Source: Bog-473 sp963828825 (GTDB lineage: Bacteria > Actinomycetota > Acidimicrobiia > Acidimicrobiales > RAAP-2). Taken from it: 64,000 nt of DNA. Of this stretch, positions 18,172 to 27,143 are shown one piece after another. The stretch's first letter is position 1; each line of letters opens with the position of its first letter. Under the pieces are notes generated by a model that was not told where the DNA came from, searched no databases, and saw only the letters and a program-made list of their open reading frames with translations. Made by a program: the position numbers and the translations under genes. The DNA lies in NCBI GenBank assembly GCA_963828825.1, contig CAWHGF010000008.1, forward strand, positions 62,001 to 126,000, given 5' to 3'.

Positions 18172-19597
18172 ATGCAGAAGCGAAGCGCTGCTGAAGTTGT
18201 CCAACTCGCGGCCGATGAGGATATCGAAGTCGTCGATCTCAGGTTCTGCGACCTTCCCGGTTTGATGCAGCACTTCTCCTTTCCGGTGCACGACCTGACC
18301 GAGGATGCGTTCGAAGAAGGTTACGGGTTCGACGGCTCGTCCATCCGTGGATTTCAGGCGATTCAAGAGTCAGACATGATCCTGCTCCCGGATCCCGATA
18401 CTGCCGTCATCGACGAATTTCGGCAACACAAAACGCTCAATTTGAACTGTTTCGTCCACGATCCGGTGACTTTAGAGAGTTACACCCGAGACCCCCGCTA
18501 CGTCGCTCTGAAGGCTGAGCGATACCTGGAAGCAAGTGGAATTGCTGACACGGCTTATTTCGGACCGGAGGCCGAGTTCTTCATCTTCGACGACGTTCGA
18601 TTTTCACAAGATCAGCACTCTGCGTTCTACCAGGTCGACTCGGTCGAGGGCATCTGGAACTCGAGCGCGTGATGAAAACCCAAACCTTGGTTACAAACCG
18701 CGGTATAAGGAGGGGTATTTCCCGGTTCCTCCCATGGATCACTTCCAGGACCTACGTTCGGAGATGATCCTGGCCATGGAACGACTCGGGATCGAGATTG
18801 AGGTCCAGCACCACGAAGTTGGCACAGCGGGCCAAGCCGAGATCGACATGCGGTTTGACACCATGCTCGCCATGGCCGACAAGTTGATGCTCTATAAGTA
18901 CGTGGTGAAGAGCGTGGCGTACAAGGCCGGTTACTCGGCCACCTTCATGCCGAAGCCGCTGTTCCAGGACAATGGTTCTGGAATGCATGTGCACCAGTCC
19001 CTTTGGAGCGGTGGCGAGCCCCTCTTCTATGAGGATGGTACGTATGGGGGCATATCAGACATCGGCCGCTGGTACATAGGAGGCATACTCGCGCACGCTA
19101 GAGCCATTCTTGCTTTTGCCGCACCAACGACAAATTCCTACCGGCGACTGGTGCCGGGTTACGAGGCACCAGTCAACCTCGTGTATTCGCAACGGAACCG
19201 CTCAGCGGCCTGCCGGATCCCCCTCTACTCCAAGAGCCCGAAGGCAAAGCGTATCGAGTTTCGGTGCCCCGATCCCTCTTGCAATCCGTACCTCGCATTC
19301 TCCGCGATGCTTATGGCCGGGCTCGACGGGGTGGCGAGGAAGATCGAACCACCAGCCCCTGTCGACGAGGATCTCTTTGACCTCCCAGCTGAGGAATTGG
19401 CGAAAGTCGGGCAAGTTCCTTCTTCGCTCGAAGAGGCGCTGCAGGCACTCGAAGATGATCAGGCTTTCCTCAAGGAGGGAGGTGTTTTCACCGATGATCT
19501 CATCGAAACGTGGATCGGCTACAAGAGGTTGAACGAGATCGACGCTGTGCGCCTTCGCCCCCATCCATGGGAATTCATGCTCTATTACGACATCTGA
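18172..19597 (+). pseudogene. glnA: Type I glutamine synthetase, split by one frameshift
   Basis: Reconstructed as 474 residues, the normal GlnA1 length. The first frame (18172-18672) runs to QVDSVEGIWNSSA and stops; the second resumes with RDENPNLGYKPRYKEG. One extra base near 18661-18668 explains the break. Active-site motifs are intact: FGPEAEFFIFD, EVGTAGQAEIDMRF, NGSGMHVHQS and NRSAACRIP. The adenylylation loop reads DLFDLPAEE where regulated enzymes have a tyrosine, so this enzyme would not be controlled by adenylylation. Strong GGGAGGAGC ribosome site. Confidence 0.88.
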
Positions 19598-19973
19598 TTC
19601 GCCATGTCCGGCACTTTCTATGGATTCTCGAAGTCCGGAAGTGCCGCCGACGTCCGGGTCCGGTAACGACATGGCTCATGTGCAACCAGGCGCGTGGGAG
19701 ACGATCGGAGTCAAGCTTCTTGGGCTGCCTTCGAAGATCGTTGTAGATCATTCAAACGATGTGAGGCGATGGTCTGAGGCGAGCGGACTATTTGCGAACC
19801 CGGTGGAACGCGGTTCCGTGCAGGAGTTCCTTGATTGGGGCCTGACATGTTGAATGACCTGGTTCGTTGGTGGGACCCAGCCGAATATGGTCCCGGTCGT
19901 ATGGATGGCGAGGTTCACACAATCGAAATATGCCGGTAGTGACAAGTTCATCGTTGCGAGCCAGGCTCTATGC
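19598..19973. other. Gap between glnA and the transglutaminase pair
   Basis: About 375 bases. A plus-strand frame from 19620 to 19853 contains VKLLGLPSKIVVDHSNDVRR, which looks protein-like but matches nothing I recognise. It could be a small gene or a remnant. Confidence 0.3.
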
Positions 19974-20780
19974 ATGCTGGTCAGGGTTGGCTGCCAGTTC
20001 GAGTACGAGACGATCGAGCTGACACCGTCGCTATGGCAAGTACGGCCCCACCCGCAGGGCGAGCATCGCATCGTCGCCCAGACCTGGGAACTTCCGGCTC
20101 CGGCCCGCACCTATCTCGACGCATTCGGTAACGAATGCGACCGCGTCAACCTGCCGCCGGGGCGGTCGATCATGCGTTACGACGCCACCGTCGAGGTGCT
20201 CGCCAACCCCGACGAGGCGAATCGGGGGGCAGTTGCCGTCGCCTTGGAGGACCTACCTGATGAGGCTTTCGTGTACCTTCTCCCCAGTCGGTTCTGCTGG
20301 CCCGACACGCTCCACGACGCAGCTTGGGAATTGTTCGAGTCCGTGGAACCGGGGTGGCTTCGGGTACAGGCGGTGTGCGACTGGATCCACGATGAGATCC
20401 GTTACGAGGTAGGTGCCAGTACAGCGGTCACAACTGCCTACGACGTCTGGCAGTCGCGCATCGGAGTGTGTCGCGACCTTACGCATCTCGGCATCACCCT
20501 GTGCCGGGCCCTCAATGTGCCTGCCCGCTACGTGGCCGGGTACCTCCCCGACATTGACGTGATCCCGCCCGACCTCCCCATGGACTTCTGTTCATGGTTC
20601 GAGGCATGGCTCGGTGGAAGGTGGTGGACATTCGATCCGCGCAACAATGAACGACGCCGCGGGCGAGTAGTGATCGCACGGGGACGTGACGCCCTTGACG
20701 CAGCAATGGTCACCACTTGGGGAGCGGCAGAGCTTAGGCTCATGACCGTGTGGGCCGACGAGGTAACAGATGTTGACTGA
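19974..20780 (+). CDS. Transglutaminase-like domain protein (first of two)
   Basis: 268 residues with ATG 19974 as start, since VGCQFEYETIELTPSL is the typical N-terminal strand; the frame is open 120 bases further upstream. An N-terminal beta domain precedes a papain-like transglutaminase core. The nucleophile is in IGVCRDLTHLGITLCRALNVPARYV, here shown only by its landmark Cys near residue 165, and WWTFDPRNN carries the Asp. The position before the conserved aromatic, where many relatives have His, reads DFCSWFEAW, so the catalytic triad may be altered. Overlaps the next gene by 11 bases. Confidence 0.78.
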   Translation: MLVRVGCQFEYETIELTPSLWQVRPHPQGEHRIVAQTWELPAPARTYLDAFGNECDRVNLPPGRSIMRYDATVEVLANPDEANRGAVAVALEDLPDEAFVYLLPSRFCWPDTLHDAAWELFESVEPGWLRVQAVCDWIHDEIRYEVGASTAVTTAYDVWQSRIGVCRDLTHLGITLCRALNVPARYVAGYLPDIDVIPPDLPMDFCSWFEAWLGGRWWTFDPRNNERRRGRVVIARGRDALDAAMVTTWGAAELRLMTVWADEVTDVD

Positions 20781-21675
20781 GGCCCGCGCGGGAGAAGATC
20801 TGTACCTGCTGGAGCAGCAGTTCCGCTACACCTACGCAAACCCGGTGCGACGGCTCCGTCACCGATTGGTGGTCGTGCCGCGAGCAGTACACGGTGCCCA
20901 GTATCGGTTTGATCACGGGCTCACGGTGTCAGGCGAATCCGTACATATGACGGTGACGTCCGACAGTTTTGCGAACCACGTCGTCGAGTTGCATGCATCC
21001 AATGTGGACGAGTGGATCGAGTTCGATGCGTGGGCCTTAGTGGGTTGTCACGGAAGTAGCGGGATCATTGAACTGTCACCAGCGTCCTTTCACCAGCGTC
21101 ATCTCCTCGCGTTCACCCCGCTCACCGAAGCGGACGACATGCTGGCTGAGGCCGCACGCGACCTTTTGGTCGCAAGCTCCGGGGACCTGGACTTCGCGGA
21201 GCGCGCATGCGCCTGGTCACACCAAGCATTGACCTATCAGTACGGTGTCACCGGCGTACGCACCAACGCTGCGACGGCGCTCGCTGGTGGAAAGGGCGTG
21301 TGTCAGGACTATGCCCACGTGATGCTGTCTTTGTGTCGGGTTGTTGGAGTTCCCGCCCGCTACGTGTCGGGACATCTGGTGGGCGAGGGAGGTTCACACG
21401 CTTGGGTGGAGGTGGTGGTCAGCGAAGCATTGGCCCGCGGCACCAGCCGGACTGTCGCAGTGGCCTTTGACCCAACGCATAACCGCCGAGCCGGCCAGGG
21501 CTACTTCACCGTGGCCATTGGACGTGATTACAACCACGTCGCTCCGACCTCGGGAACCTTCGAAGGCAAAGACCCAGGCGTGCTGTCTACCCTGAAGCGC
21601 TTGCGCAAGGCGGATTCTGACTCGACGGCCGACTATGCCTTTCTTTGGAAACGAAGCGGAAACCCGAAAGGCTGA
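20770..21675 (+). CDS. Transglutaminase-like domain protein (second of two)
   Basis: 301 residues from ATG, overlapping the upstream paralogue. An N-terminal bacterial transglutaminase-like beta domain (FRYTYANPVRRLRHRLVVVP) is followed by the core. The triad is complete: Cys in GKGVCQDYAHVML, His in GGSHAWVEV, Asp in FDPTHNRR. Such proteins are usually cytosolic cysteine peptidases or amidases. The tandem pair probably acts together, one intact and one with altered His. Confidence 0.82.
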   Translation: MLTEARAGEDLYLLEQQFRYTYANPVRRLRHRLVVVPRAVHGAQYRFDHGLTVSGESVHMTVTSDSFANHVVELHASNVDEWIEFDAWALVGCHGSSGIIELSPASFHQRHLLAFTPLTEADDMLAEAARDLLVASSGDLDFAERACAWSHQALTYQYGVTGVRTNAATALAGGKGVCQDYAHVMLSLCRVVGVPARYVSGHLVGEGGSHAWVEVVVSEALARGTSRTVAVAFDPTHNRRAGQGYFTVAIGRDYNHVAPTSGTFEGKDPGVLSTLKRLRKADSDSTADYAFLWKRSGNPKG

Positions 21676-21739
21676 CACACAGAGGACGCCCTCCAGCGGA
21701 GACGTTCGACTACATCCGTTCTGTCGGAACGTGTCGACG

Positions 21740-22942
21740 TCACGACACTCCTGCCGAGCGTGCTTCGAAGGCCAAACTGAGCGTCTGGGGGACGAAGTCG
21801 ATCCCCGCTGCCACTCGTACACACTCAGGGCCGATCTCGGCCGCCAACGGCGCCAGCTGCTCGAGGTCGAATCCGTACACACCCGCGGCGTTGGTACCCA
21901 CCATCTTGGCGACTTCCTCAAAGTCGATGCCGGCATAGGTATGCGCCAGCGCCTCACGCGTGAAGGGAAACGTCCCCTCTTCGTGCGGGAAATCGCTTCC
22001 CCACATGATGCGATCAACACCGATACGAGCGCGGTCTATCGCGTCTTCGCGGCTCATAAAACTTGCTCCGACCCAACAATTCGTCGCCCAGTACTCGCTC
22101 GGCTTTCGGCCGAGGCGGAACGGTTCGAGAAACTTCAAGGTGCCAATGCGCCCTTCATCTTGCTTGCCCTGGATATCGTCCATCGCCTGGAGTGTGGAGT
22201 GAATCCACTTTGACCCTGCTTCGGCCACCACAAATTTGAGATCTGGAAAGCGGTCGAACACACCGGACATGATGAGTGACCACACAGGTCGATGCGAGTA
22301 GAAGCTCGCTTCCAGCACAAAAAGGGCCAGCGTCGCAGGGAAGTAGCCCTCATTCGGCGAGCCACCGCCGCCATGGACATTGACCACTACGCCCCGGTCT
22401 TCGCAGGCTCGCCACACGGGGTCGTAAGTCGGTGAATGGAGCGGCTCGATGCCGCTACCTGGAGGCACCCCAGGAAGCAGGGCACCGCCGGTGAGACCAT
22501 GGTCCGCTATCCAGTGGATGTCATGCACAGCCTCGTCGATGTCGTTCAGGAGAATCTGTCCTATGCCAGCTCGGCGACCTGGAAGGGCCATGCACCACTC
22601 GGCCAGCCACCGGTTGTGAGCACGCAGACCGGCCAGACGCAGCGGGTAGTCAGCTACAGATGGTGTAGGCGTGACCAGGCCACTTGTTGGGAAGAACGGC
22701 GGAACGGTGTTCGGGAATACCACCTCACCGACGATCCCATCGGCCTCGAGCGCCGACTGACGAACGTCAGAGTCCCAATTGCGATCGGCGTCAGGGGCTG
22801 TCAAATCGCGGAAAGGGTTCTCGTAACCGGCAAGCCAGCGATCGAACTCATCGCGATAGCGATCCTCAAGGTACGGTCGATAATCGGCCAGGTCAGCTCC
22901 CGCATGGCCGTCCGCAGAGATGACGATGTAACGCTCCATCAC
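21740..22942 (-). CDS. Amidohydrolase family (amidohydrolase 2) metal enzyme
   Basis: 400 residues (or 399 from the second Met). TIM-barrel metal hydrolase of the aminocarboxymuconate-semialdehyde-decarboxylase type: N-terminal VISADGHAG, VVVNVHGGGG with a metal His, and DRIMWGSDFPHEEGTFPFT containing the catalytic Asp. Such enzymes hydrolyse or decarboxylate aromatic and amide substrates. Convergent with the transglutaminase pair. Substrate unknown. Confidence 0.82.
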   Translation of the reverse strand: MMERYIVISADGHAGADLADYRPYLEDRYRDEFDRWLAGYENPFRDLTAPDADRNWDSDVRQSALEADGIVGEVVFPNTVPPFFPTSGLVTPTPSVADYPLRLAGLRAHNRWLAEWCMALPGRRAGIGQILLNDIDEAVHDIHWIADHGLTGGALLPGVPPGSGIEPLHSPTYDPVWRACEDRGVVVNVHGGGGSPNEGYFPATLALFVLEASFYSHRPVWSLIMSGVFDRFPDLKFVVAEAGSKWIHSTLQAMDDIQGKQDEGRIGTLKFLEPFRLGRKPSEYWATNCWVGASFMSREDAIDRARIGVDRIMWGSDFPHEEGTFPFTREALAHTYAGIDFEEVAKMVGTNAAGVYGFDLEQLAPLAAEIGPECVRVAAGIDFVPQTLSLAFEARSAGVS

Positions 22943-23262
22943 ATGCTCCTTTTTCTTCAGTTCGACTACTCAGGACGTTTCGGTTCGGTCACCGGTCAGG
23001 CCTGCAGGGTGTGAGCCGAGCCCTTCGCTCTCGCACGGAGTCGAGCAGGGCTGAACATGTTGCGAGTCGATGGGGTCATGTAAAGTCCCGCGCCACACCC
23101 TCAAGGGTAGGACCTTCTGCGATTCCCAACCTCACATCGTTGACCTGCCCTTTAGTTGGGGGGACCGCTTCGTAGTGACGACCTCTACGCCGAGCTCCGT
23201 AGCACTCAGCGGCACTCCCGAATCCACCTTCAAGCTTCTGGACTGGGCCTTTGGTTGAGGTT
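22943..23262. other. Intergenic region between the amidohydrolase and the IS element
   Basis: About 320 bases holding the amidohydrolase promoter side. A plus-strand frame at 23070-23258 contains DRFVVTTSTPSSVALSG, which is protein-like but unrecognised; it may be a gene remnant at the edge of the inserted DNA. Confidence 0.3.
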
Positions 23263-23282
23263 ATGGGACTATGTTCGAACCC
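23263..23282 (+). repeat. Dispersed 22-bp repeat, copy 1 (interrupted by IS3)
   Basis: ATGGGACTATGTTCGAACCC is identical to positions 24622-24641. The IS3 element begins at 23283, and ACCC is duplicated at 24519-24522. Rejoining the flanks restores the full 22-bp match that ends in CCCCT. Confidence 0.6.
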
Positions 23283-23311
23283 TGACCGGGCCCCGATCGT
23301 TGAGCCACTCG

Positions 23312-24165
23312 CTATGCGAGCTGTAGCTGCTGTCGGTTGAGCCACTGCTCGACGAACTCGACCGGGGTGAGCCAGCCGTGCGCCGAGTGGGGCCTGTTCA
23401 TGTTGTAGTCGATCCTCCAGTCCTCGGTGAGCACCTGAGCCTCGAGCAGCGAGTCGAACTGCTGGCCGTTGAGGTGCTCGTCGCGCATCCGCCCGTTGAA
23501 GCTCTCGATCCAGGCGTTCTGCCAAGGGCTCCCCGGGTCGATGAACACCGTGCCGGTGCCGTTGAAGCGGCACCAGTCGGCGACCGCGTAGGCGATGAAC
23601 TCGGGCCCATGGTCGAAGCGGACGAAGATCGGCGCACCGCGCTGGGCCGCCAGACGCTCGAGGCAGGCGACGACACCGTCCGCGTCGATGGAACGCTCGA
23701 CGTCGGTGGCGAGCGCCTCGCGGGTGAACTCGTCGATGACGTTGAGGACCTTGAGCATCCTCCCGTCGGAGGTCTGGTCGAACTGGAAGTCCAGAGCCCA
23801 CACCACGTTGGGCCTGATCGGACAGAACGGGCCTATGGCCTTGCCGATGCCCCGCAGCGGCTTCTTGCGCTTGCGATAGGGCACACGCAGGCCTTCTGCG
23901 ATCCACAGGCGATGGATCCGCTTGGGGTTCACCCTCCATCCGGCCGCCTTGGCGGCCAGCGCCGCCCTCCGCCAGCCCCAGCGGGGACGGCGCCGGGCGA
24001 AGTCACGCAAGAAGGCCCGCAGCGCCAGCTCGTCATCTGAGGGCACCGGTGCCTCCAGGCGCTGGGTCGACTGGGCTGGCCGAGCACCCGACAGGCCCGG
24101 CGTTCGCTCACCCCGAACTGCGTGCAGAGGGCCCTGACGGCCCGCCGCCGGCAGTCCGGGGTCAG
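23312..24165 (-). pseudogene. IS3 OrfB transposase, frameshifted
   Basis: DDE integrase of IS element A. It begins at LTPDCRRRAVRALC, overlapping the OrfA stop as expected for IS3 translational frameshifting. One base is missing near 24071: the frame changes between VLGQPS and STQRLEAPVPSDDEL. Downstream all catalytic landmarks are present: WALDFQFD, VRFDHGPEFIAYA and the Glu in WQNAWIESFNGRMRDE. The longest intact frame is 23312-24046. Confidence 0.85.
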
Positions 24166-24440
24166 AAGTTTCCCCGGTTGATCTCCTTCAGCATCGCCTT
24201 GTCCAACTCGGCCTCGGCCAGCAGCTTCTTCAACTGCGCGTTCTCCTTGCGCAGTTCTCGCAGCTCCTTGGCATCGTCGGCCTTCATGCCCCCGTACTGA
24301 TTGCGCCAGCGGTGCCAGGTCGACTCGGTGATTTCGAGGTGACGGACCACCTCATCGACCGTCTTTCCTTCTCCGAGGAGCTTCTCACCCTCGGCGAGTT
24401 TCCTGATCACCTGCTCGGGCGTATGGCGCCGTCTCTTCAT
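24162..24440 (-). CDS. IS3 OrfA transposase subunit
   Basis: 92 residues from ATG 24440. Helix-turn-helix (RRHTPEQVIRKLAEGEKLL, then ITESTWHRWRNQYGG) followed by a leucine-zipper coiled coil (LRELRKENAQLKKLLAEAEL). It recognises the IS ends and joins OrfB by frameshifting. Confidence 0.88.
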   Translation of the reverse strand: MKRRRHTPEQVIRKLAEGEKLLGEGKTVDEVVRHLEITESTWHRWRNQYGGMKADDAKELRELRKENAQLKKLLAEAELDKAMLKEINRGNF

Positions 24441-24621
24441 CGTCGTGCTGTCCTCCTTCCCCACATCGTGGGGCTCGGACTCGCACAACGGGTGGATCAG
24501 TTCACGGGGACCCGGTCAACCCCTCTTGGGCATTCTGACCTGGGGTTATTCGTTGTGAAGGTCTGAGTCAAGCGCAAAATAGGACTCTGCGGGACCCGTC
24601 AGAATCCCGACTTCGGAACTA

Positions 24622-24643
24622 ATGGGACTATGTTCGAACCCCT
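24622..24643 (+). repeat. Dispersed 22-bp repeat, copy 2
   Basis: ATGGGACTATGTTCGAACCC plus CT, same orientation as copy 1 and about 1.36 kb away (about 120 bp without the IS). A shorter inverted copy lies at 28326-28342. Confidence 0.55.
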
Positions 24644-24842
24644 ACCGAAGAGCCCTATCGGGCGCAATGCTGTGCAGGCTCTCCCCGACACGGTGCCCGG
24701 TCTGCCTCCAACCGCCCATCTCGGCATCCAAGAGGGGCGTTATCCACGGCACTGCCGGAATACCGGCATCCCTCAGACTGACGGAGAATTTGTTGTCGAA
24801 GGGCGGCACGCAGCCGAAGACTCCCAGCAGTACCAGCGTCAT
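24642..24842 (-). CDS. Small hypothetical protein at the end of the SDR operon, possibly truncated
   Basis: 66 residues. Its ATG overlaps the TGA of the upstream SDR gene (ATGA), which supports translation. The N-terminus is hydrophobic (MTLVLLGVFGCVPPF), then SLRDAGIPAVPWITPLL. It ends inside the dispersed repeat, so the original gene may have been cut there. Function unknown. Confidence 0.4.
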   Translation of the reverse strand: MTLVLLGVFGCVPPFDNKFSVSLRDAGIPAVPWITPLLDAEMGGWRQTGHRVGESLHSIAPDRALR

Positions 24843-25786
24843 TGGGCGATGAAGCGGTGGATGGCCTCGTTGGCGTGGTCCTGAAAGGACGTGTTGGCCA
24901 AGTCAGGGAAGATGTCCGTTTGGTCGACCATGGGACCCTTCAACTTGTCGGCTGCGCTGGCGTAGAACACACCACTCGACAGGGTCGGGTCGGTGACTCC
25001 GTCGACCAGTCGCTTCGCGCCCACGTCAAGCTCGTGGGAGATACCCAGATGAGGCATGACGTGTTTGGCCGCCATACGTAGTGGTAGCGCAAGGCCGTCG
25101 GGGGCTTGGGTGCCAGTGGTGTTGCCGGGGCTCACGGTGATGAAGCGGCGATTGGGGTATTGGCGGGCCAGGTAGGCCATCCACAGGGCCCCGATGTACT
25201 TGACCTGCCCGAAGGCCAGGTTGGGTTCGAATTTTTTGCCGTCGAAGTAGCTGCCATCGATGACGGTAGCGAGTTCATCGGAGGAGGTTGAGACGAAGGA
25301 AGGCTGCTTCATCTTTAACAATGCTGTGAAAAACCCAGACTTTGGAATTCCTCTGGCTGCTTCACTTCCGACAAAGACCGCAACCTCGCCAAGCCGGTTC
25401 CCGTTGAGAAGCCCATCAAGGAGAACTACGTGACCAAGAACGTTCGTTGCGAACAGGGTGGTGACACCGTCAGCCGTCAAGTTCATCAACTTCTTGTCGC
25501 CGATTACACCAGCGTTCATGACCACCGCGTCGATGGGTCCATCGATGGCCGCAAGGCCGGCGCGGACCGAAGCCATGTCGGCGACGTCCATGAGAATGAT
25601 GTCGAAGATGTGCCGGTCGGTCGCGGCTGCGAGTTCGGCCTTTGCCTGTGTCGCCCGATCTTGGTTCCGACACGCCAAGTAGATCCGCCTGAACTCGGGA
25701 CGTAATGCCAGTTGCCGGGCCACCTCCTTGCCGATCCCGGCGTTGGCGCCCGTGATGAGTACCGACTTTCCTGGCACTGTGCTCAT
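24839..25786 (-). CDS. Short-chain dehydrogenase/reductase, protochlorophyllide-reductase-like, with altered catalytic Tyr
   Basis: 315 residues from ATG, with GAGAGGAAA upstream. Rossmann cofactor loop ITGANAGIGKEVAR and NAG motif VVMNAGVIG. The YxxxK pair reads FGQVK (LAFGQVKYIG), so the catalytic tyrosine is replaced by Phe while Lys and the upstream Ser (FVGSEA) remain. It may bind nucleotide without normal hydride-transfer chemistry. Third gene of a leftward operon facing the TetR gene. Confidence 0.82.
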   Translation of the reverse strand: MSTVPGKSVLITGANAGIGKEVARQLALRPEFRRIYLACRNQDRATQAKAELAAATDRHIFDIILMDVADMASVRAGLAAIDGPIDAVVMNAGVIGDKKLMNLTADGVTTLFATNVLGHVVLLDGLLNGNRLGEVAVFVGSEAARGIPKSGFFTALLKMKQPSFVSTSSDELATVIDGSYFDGKKFEPNLAFGQVKYIGALWMAYLARQYPNRRFITVSPGNTTGTQAPDGLALPLRMAAKHVMPHLGISHELDVGAKRLVDGVTDPTLSSGVFYASAADKLKGPMVDQTDIFPDLANTSFQDHANEAIHRFIAQ

Positions 25787-25929
25787 TGGTATTTCCTCTC
25801 AGTTACTGTGGGAATAGTGGGGCTGGACAGCCCTTGCCGGGTTGCGTCCGCCGGCGCTCCCGGGTTGCTAATGACCTGTAGGGGGTCGACGAGCACGTGG
25901 GCACCAGGTGGGATTTGGCGCCACCTCGA

Positions 25930-26223
25930 TCAGCTAGGCAGGCCGTCGAGCAAGCTGAAACGGGCATCCATCGCGACACTGCGGACATCAATCAGCTGCT
26001 GATATTCAGGCGAGTTGTACCATTTGAGGGCCGTCTCACGGTCAGTAAACTGCACGAGTGCTCCTGAAGTGAGCGAGCCATCGCCGTGCAGGACTTCCCA
26101 GGTGCTGTTGGCGAGAGCCTCGCCTCCGTGCTCTTTGGCCGTCTGCCCAGAAATGGGGCCGTATTTCTCACGGTACATTTCCGGGTCCTTGACTGTGAAT
26201 TCGACAATTACGTATGCGCTCAT
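25930..26223 (-). CDS. DUF1330 family protein
   Basis: 97 residues from ATG with a GAAGGAG ribosome site. DUF1330 pattern: MSAYVIVEFTVKDPEMYREK, then GGEALANS and FTDRETALKWYNSPEYQQL. It has the dimeric alpha-beta-barrel fold related to NIPSNAP proteins, of uncertain function. It sits between the two SDR genes and is likely co-transcribed with them. Confidence 0.85.
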   Translation of the reverse strand: MSAYVIVEFTVKDPEMYREKYGPISGQTAKEHGGEALANSTWEVLHGDGSLTSGALVQFTDRETALKWYNSPEYQQLIDVRSVAMDARFSLLDGLPS

Positions 26224-26296
26224 GTTGATACTCCTTCGTAGTTAGTTGTGATCTGTGTTCTAGGACTTCACTCGTAAACGTCGACGCCGACAGGCG

Positions 26297-27046
26297 TTAC
26301 GTAGCTGATCGGCCCCCGTCGACTGCAAGAGTGACGCCGTGGACGAAGCTGGCATCATCGCTGGCGAGAAAGACGATCGCCGCAGCAAGTTCCTCGGGCT
26401 CAGCTACGCGACCTGCTGGTGCTAGTGCTGCGAGCTGATTCACCATCTCTTCGGGGACTGCTTCCATCATCCGGGTGCGCGTCGGGCCGGGGGATACAGC
26501 ATTGACCCGAACGCCACTCGGGCCGTATTCGGCTGCCCAAGCCTTGGTCAACAGTTCGAGGGCTGCCCGGCTGGCGCCATAGAGAGCCATGCCCGCCTGC
26601 CCAAAGCTGGCGACCATCGTGGAGATGCTGACGATCGAACCCCATCCGCGTTCAGCCATAGCTGGCGCCAGTAACGCGACCAGGAAGAACGGAATCTTGA
26701 CGTTCAGTGCAAAGGTCTCGTCGAACTCTGCTTCGGAAGCTGCGTTGCTTGGTCCGAGCAAGGCGATGCCAGCGTTGTTGATGAGGATGTCGACGTGACC
26801 GTCGCCTGCCTCAGTGGCCCACTCGACCAGCTCCTGGGCTGATTGCAGATCGCTCAACGTCGTGAGCTTGAACGATGCGCGACCGCCGGTGCCTTCGATC
26901 TCGGCAACCACGTCCTTGGCTCGTTGTTCGTTGCGTCCGACTACCAGTACGTGAGCGCCACGGGCGGCCAAGGCGATGGCCGTCGCCTGGCCGATCCCGC
27001 TCGTCGAGCCCGTTACCAGAGCTGTCTTGTCCTTTAGGTCAGTCAT
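26297..27046 (-). CDS. Short-chain dehydrogenase/reductase with YxxxR
   Basis: 249 residues from ATG 27046 (an in-frame ATG 39 bases upstream is less likely). Classical SDR: VTGSTSGIGQATA, NNAGIALLGPS, SIVSISTMV and VNAVSPGPTRTRM. The catalytic pair reads YGASR instead of YxxxK. It is the promoter-proximal gene of the operon, 97 bp from the divergent TetR gene. Confidence 0.85.
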   Translation of the reverse strand: MTDLKDKTALVTGSTSGIGQATAIALAARGAHVLVVGRNEQRAKDVVAEIEGTGGRASFKLTTLSDLQSAQELVEWATEAGDGHVDILINNAGIALLGPSNAASEAEFDETFALNVKIPFFLVALLAPAMAERGWGSIVSISTMVASFGQAGMALYGASRAALELLTKAWAAEYGPSGVRVNAVSPGPTRTRMMEAVPEEMVNQLAALAPAGRVAEPEELAAAIVFLASDDASFVHGVTLAVDGGRSAT

Positions 27047-27090
27047 GCGATGTGTCGTCCTCTCGCTCCAAAATGGGTGGTGCAACTCAC

Positions 27091-27118
27091 TTTGACAGCC
27101 CGGGACTGGGTTGTCAAA
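27091..27118. promoter_or_regulatory. Candidate TetR operator
   Basis: TTTGACA (27091-27097) and TGTCAAA (27112-27118) form a perfect 7-bp inverted repeat with a 14-base spacer, in the short gap between the divergent SDR operon and the TetR gene. TTTGACA also looks like a -35 hexamer. The arrangement suggests that the repressor controls both directions. Confidence 0.55.
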
Positions 27119-27143
27119 CCCAAAATCCTGCTAACGTTTGTAA

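Larger units (their letters stand above)
23283..24518 (-). mobile_element. IS3-family insertion sequence A, 1236 bp, complete ends
   Basis: Terminal inverted repeats begin TGACCGGGCCCCG at the left and TGACCGGGTCCCCG (reverse complement) at the right end. A 4-bp target duplication ACCC flanks it (23279-23282 and 24519-24522). It encodes OrfA and OrfB on the minus strand; OrfB carries a second frameshift, so the copy is probably inactive. Confidence 0.85.

Noticed and set aside
23270..23282. tRNA T-arm at the GTTCGAACCC repeats
   Set aside because: GTTCGAAC looks like a T-loop, but there is no acceptor or anticodon arm at any of the three copies. Only 28419-28462 has real tRNA features.
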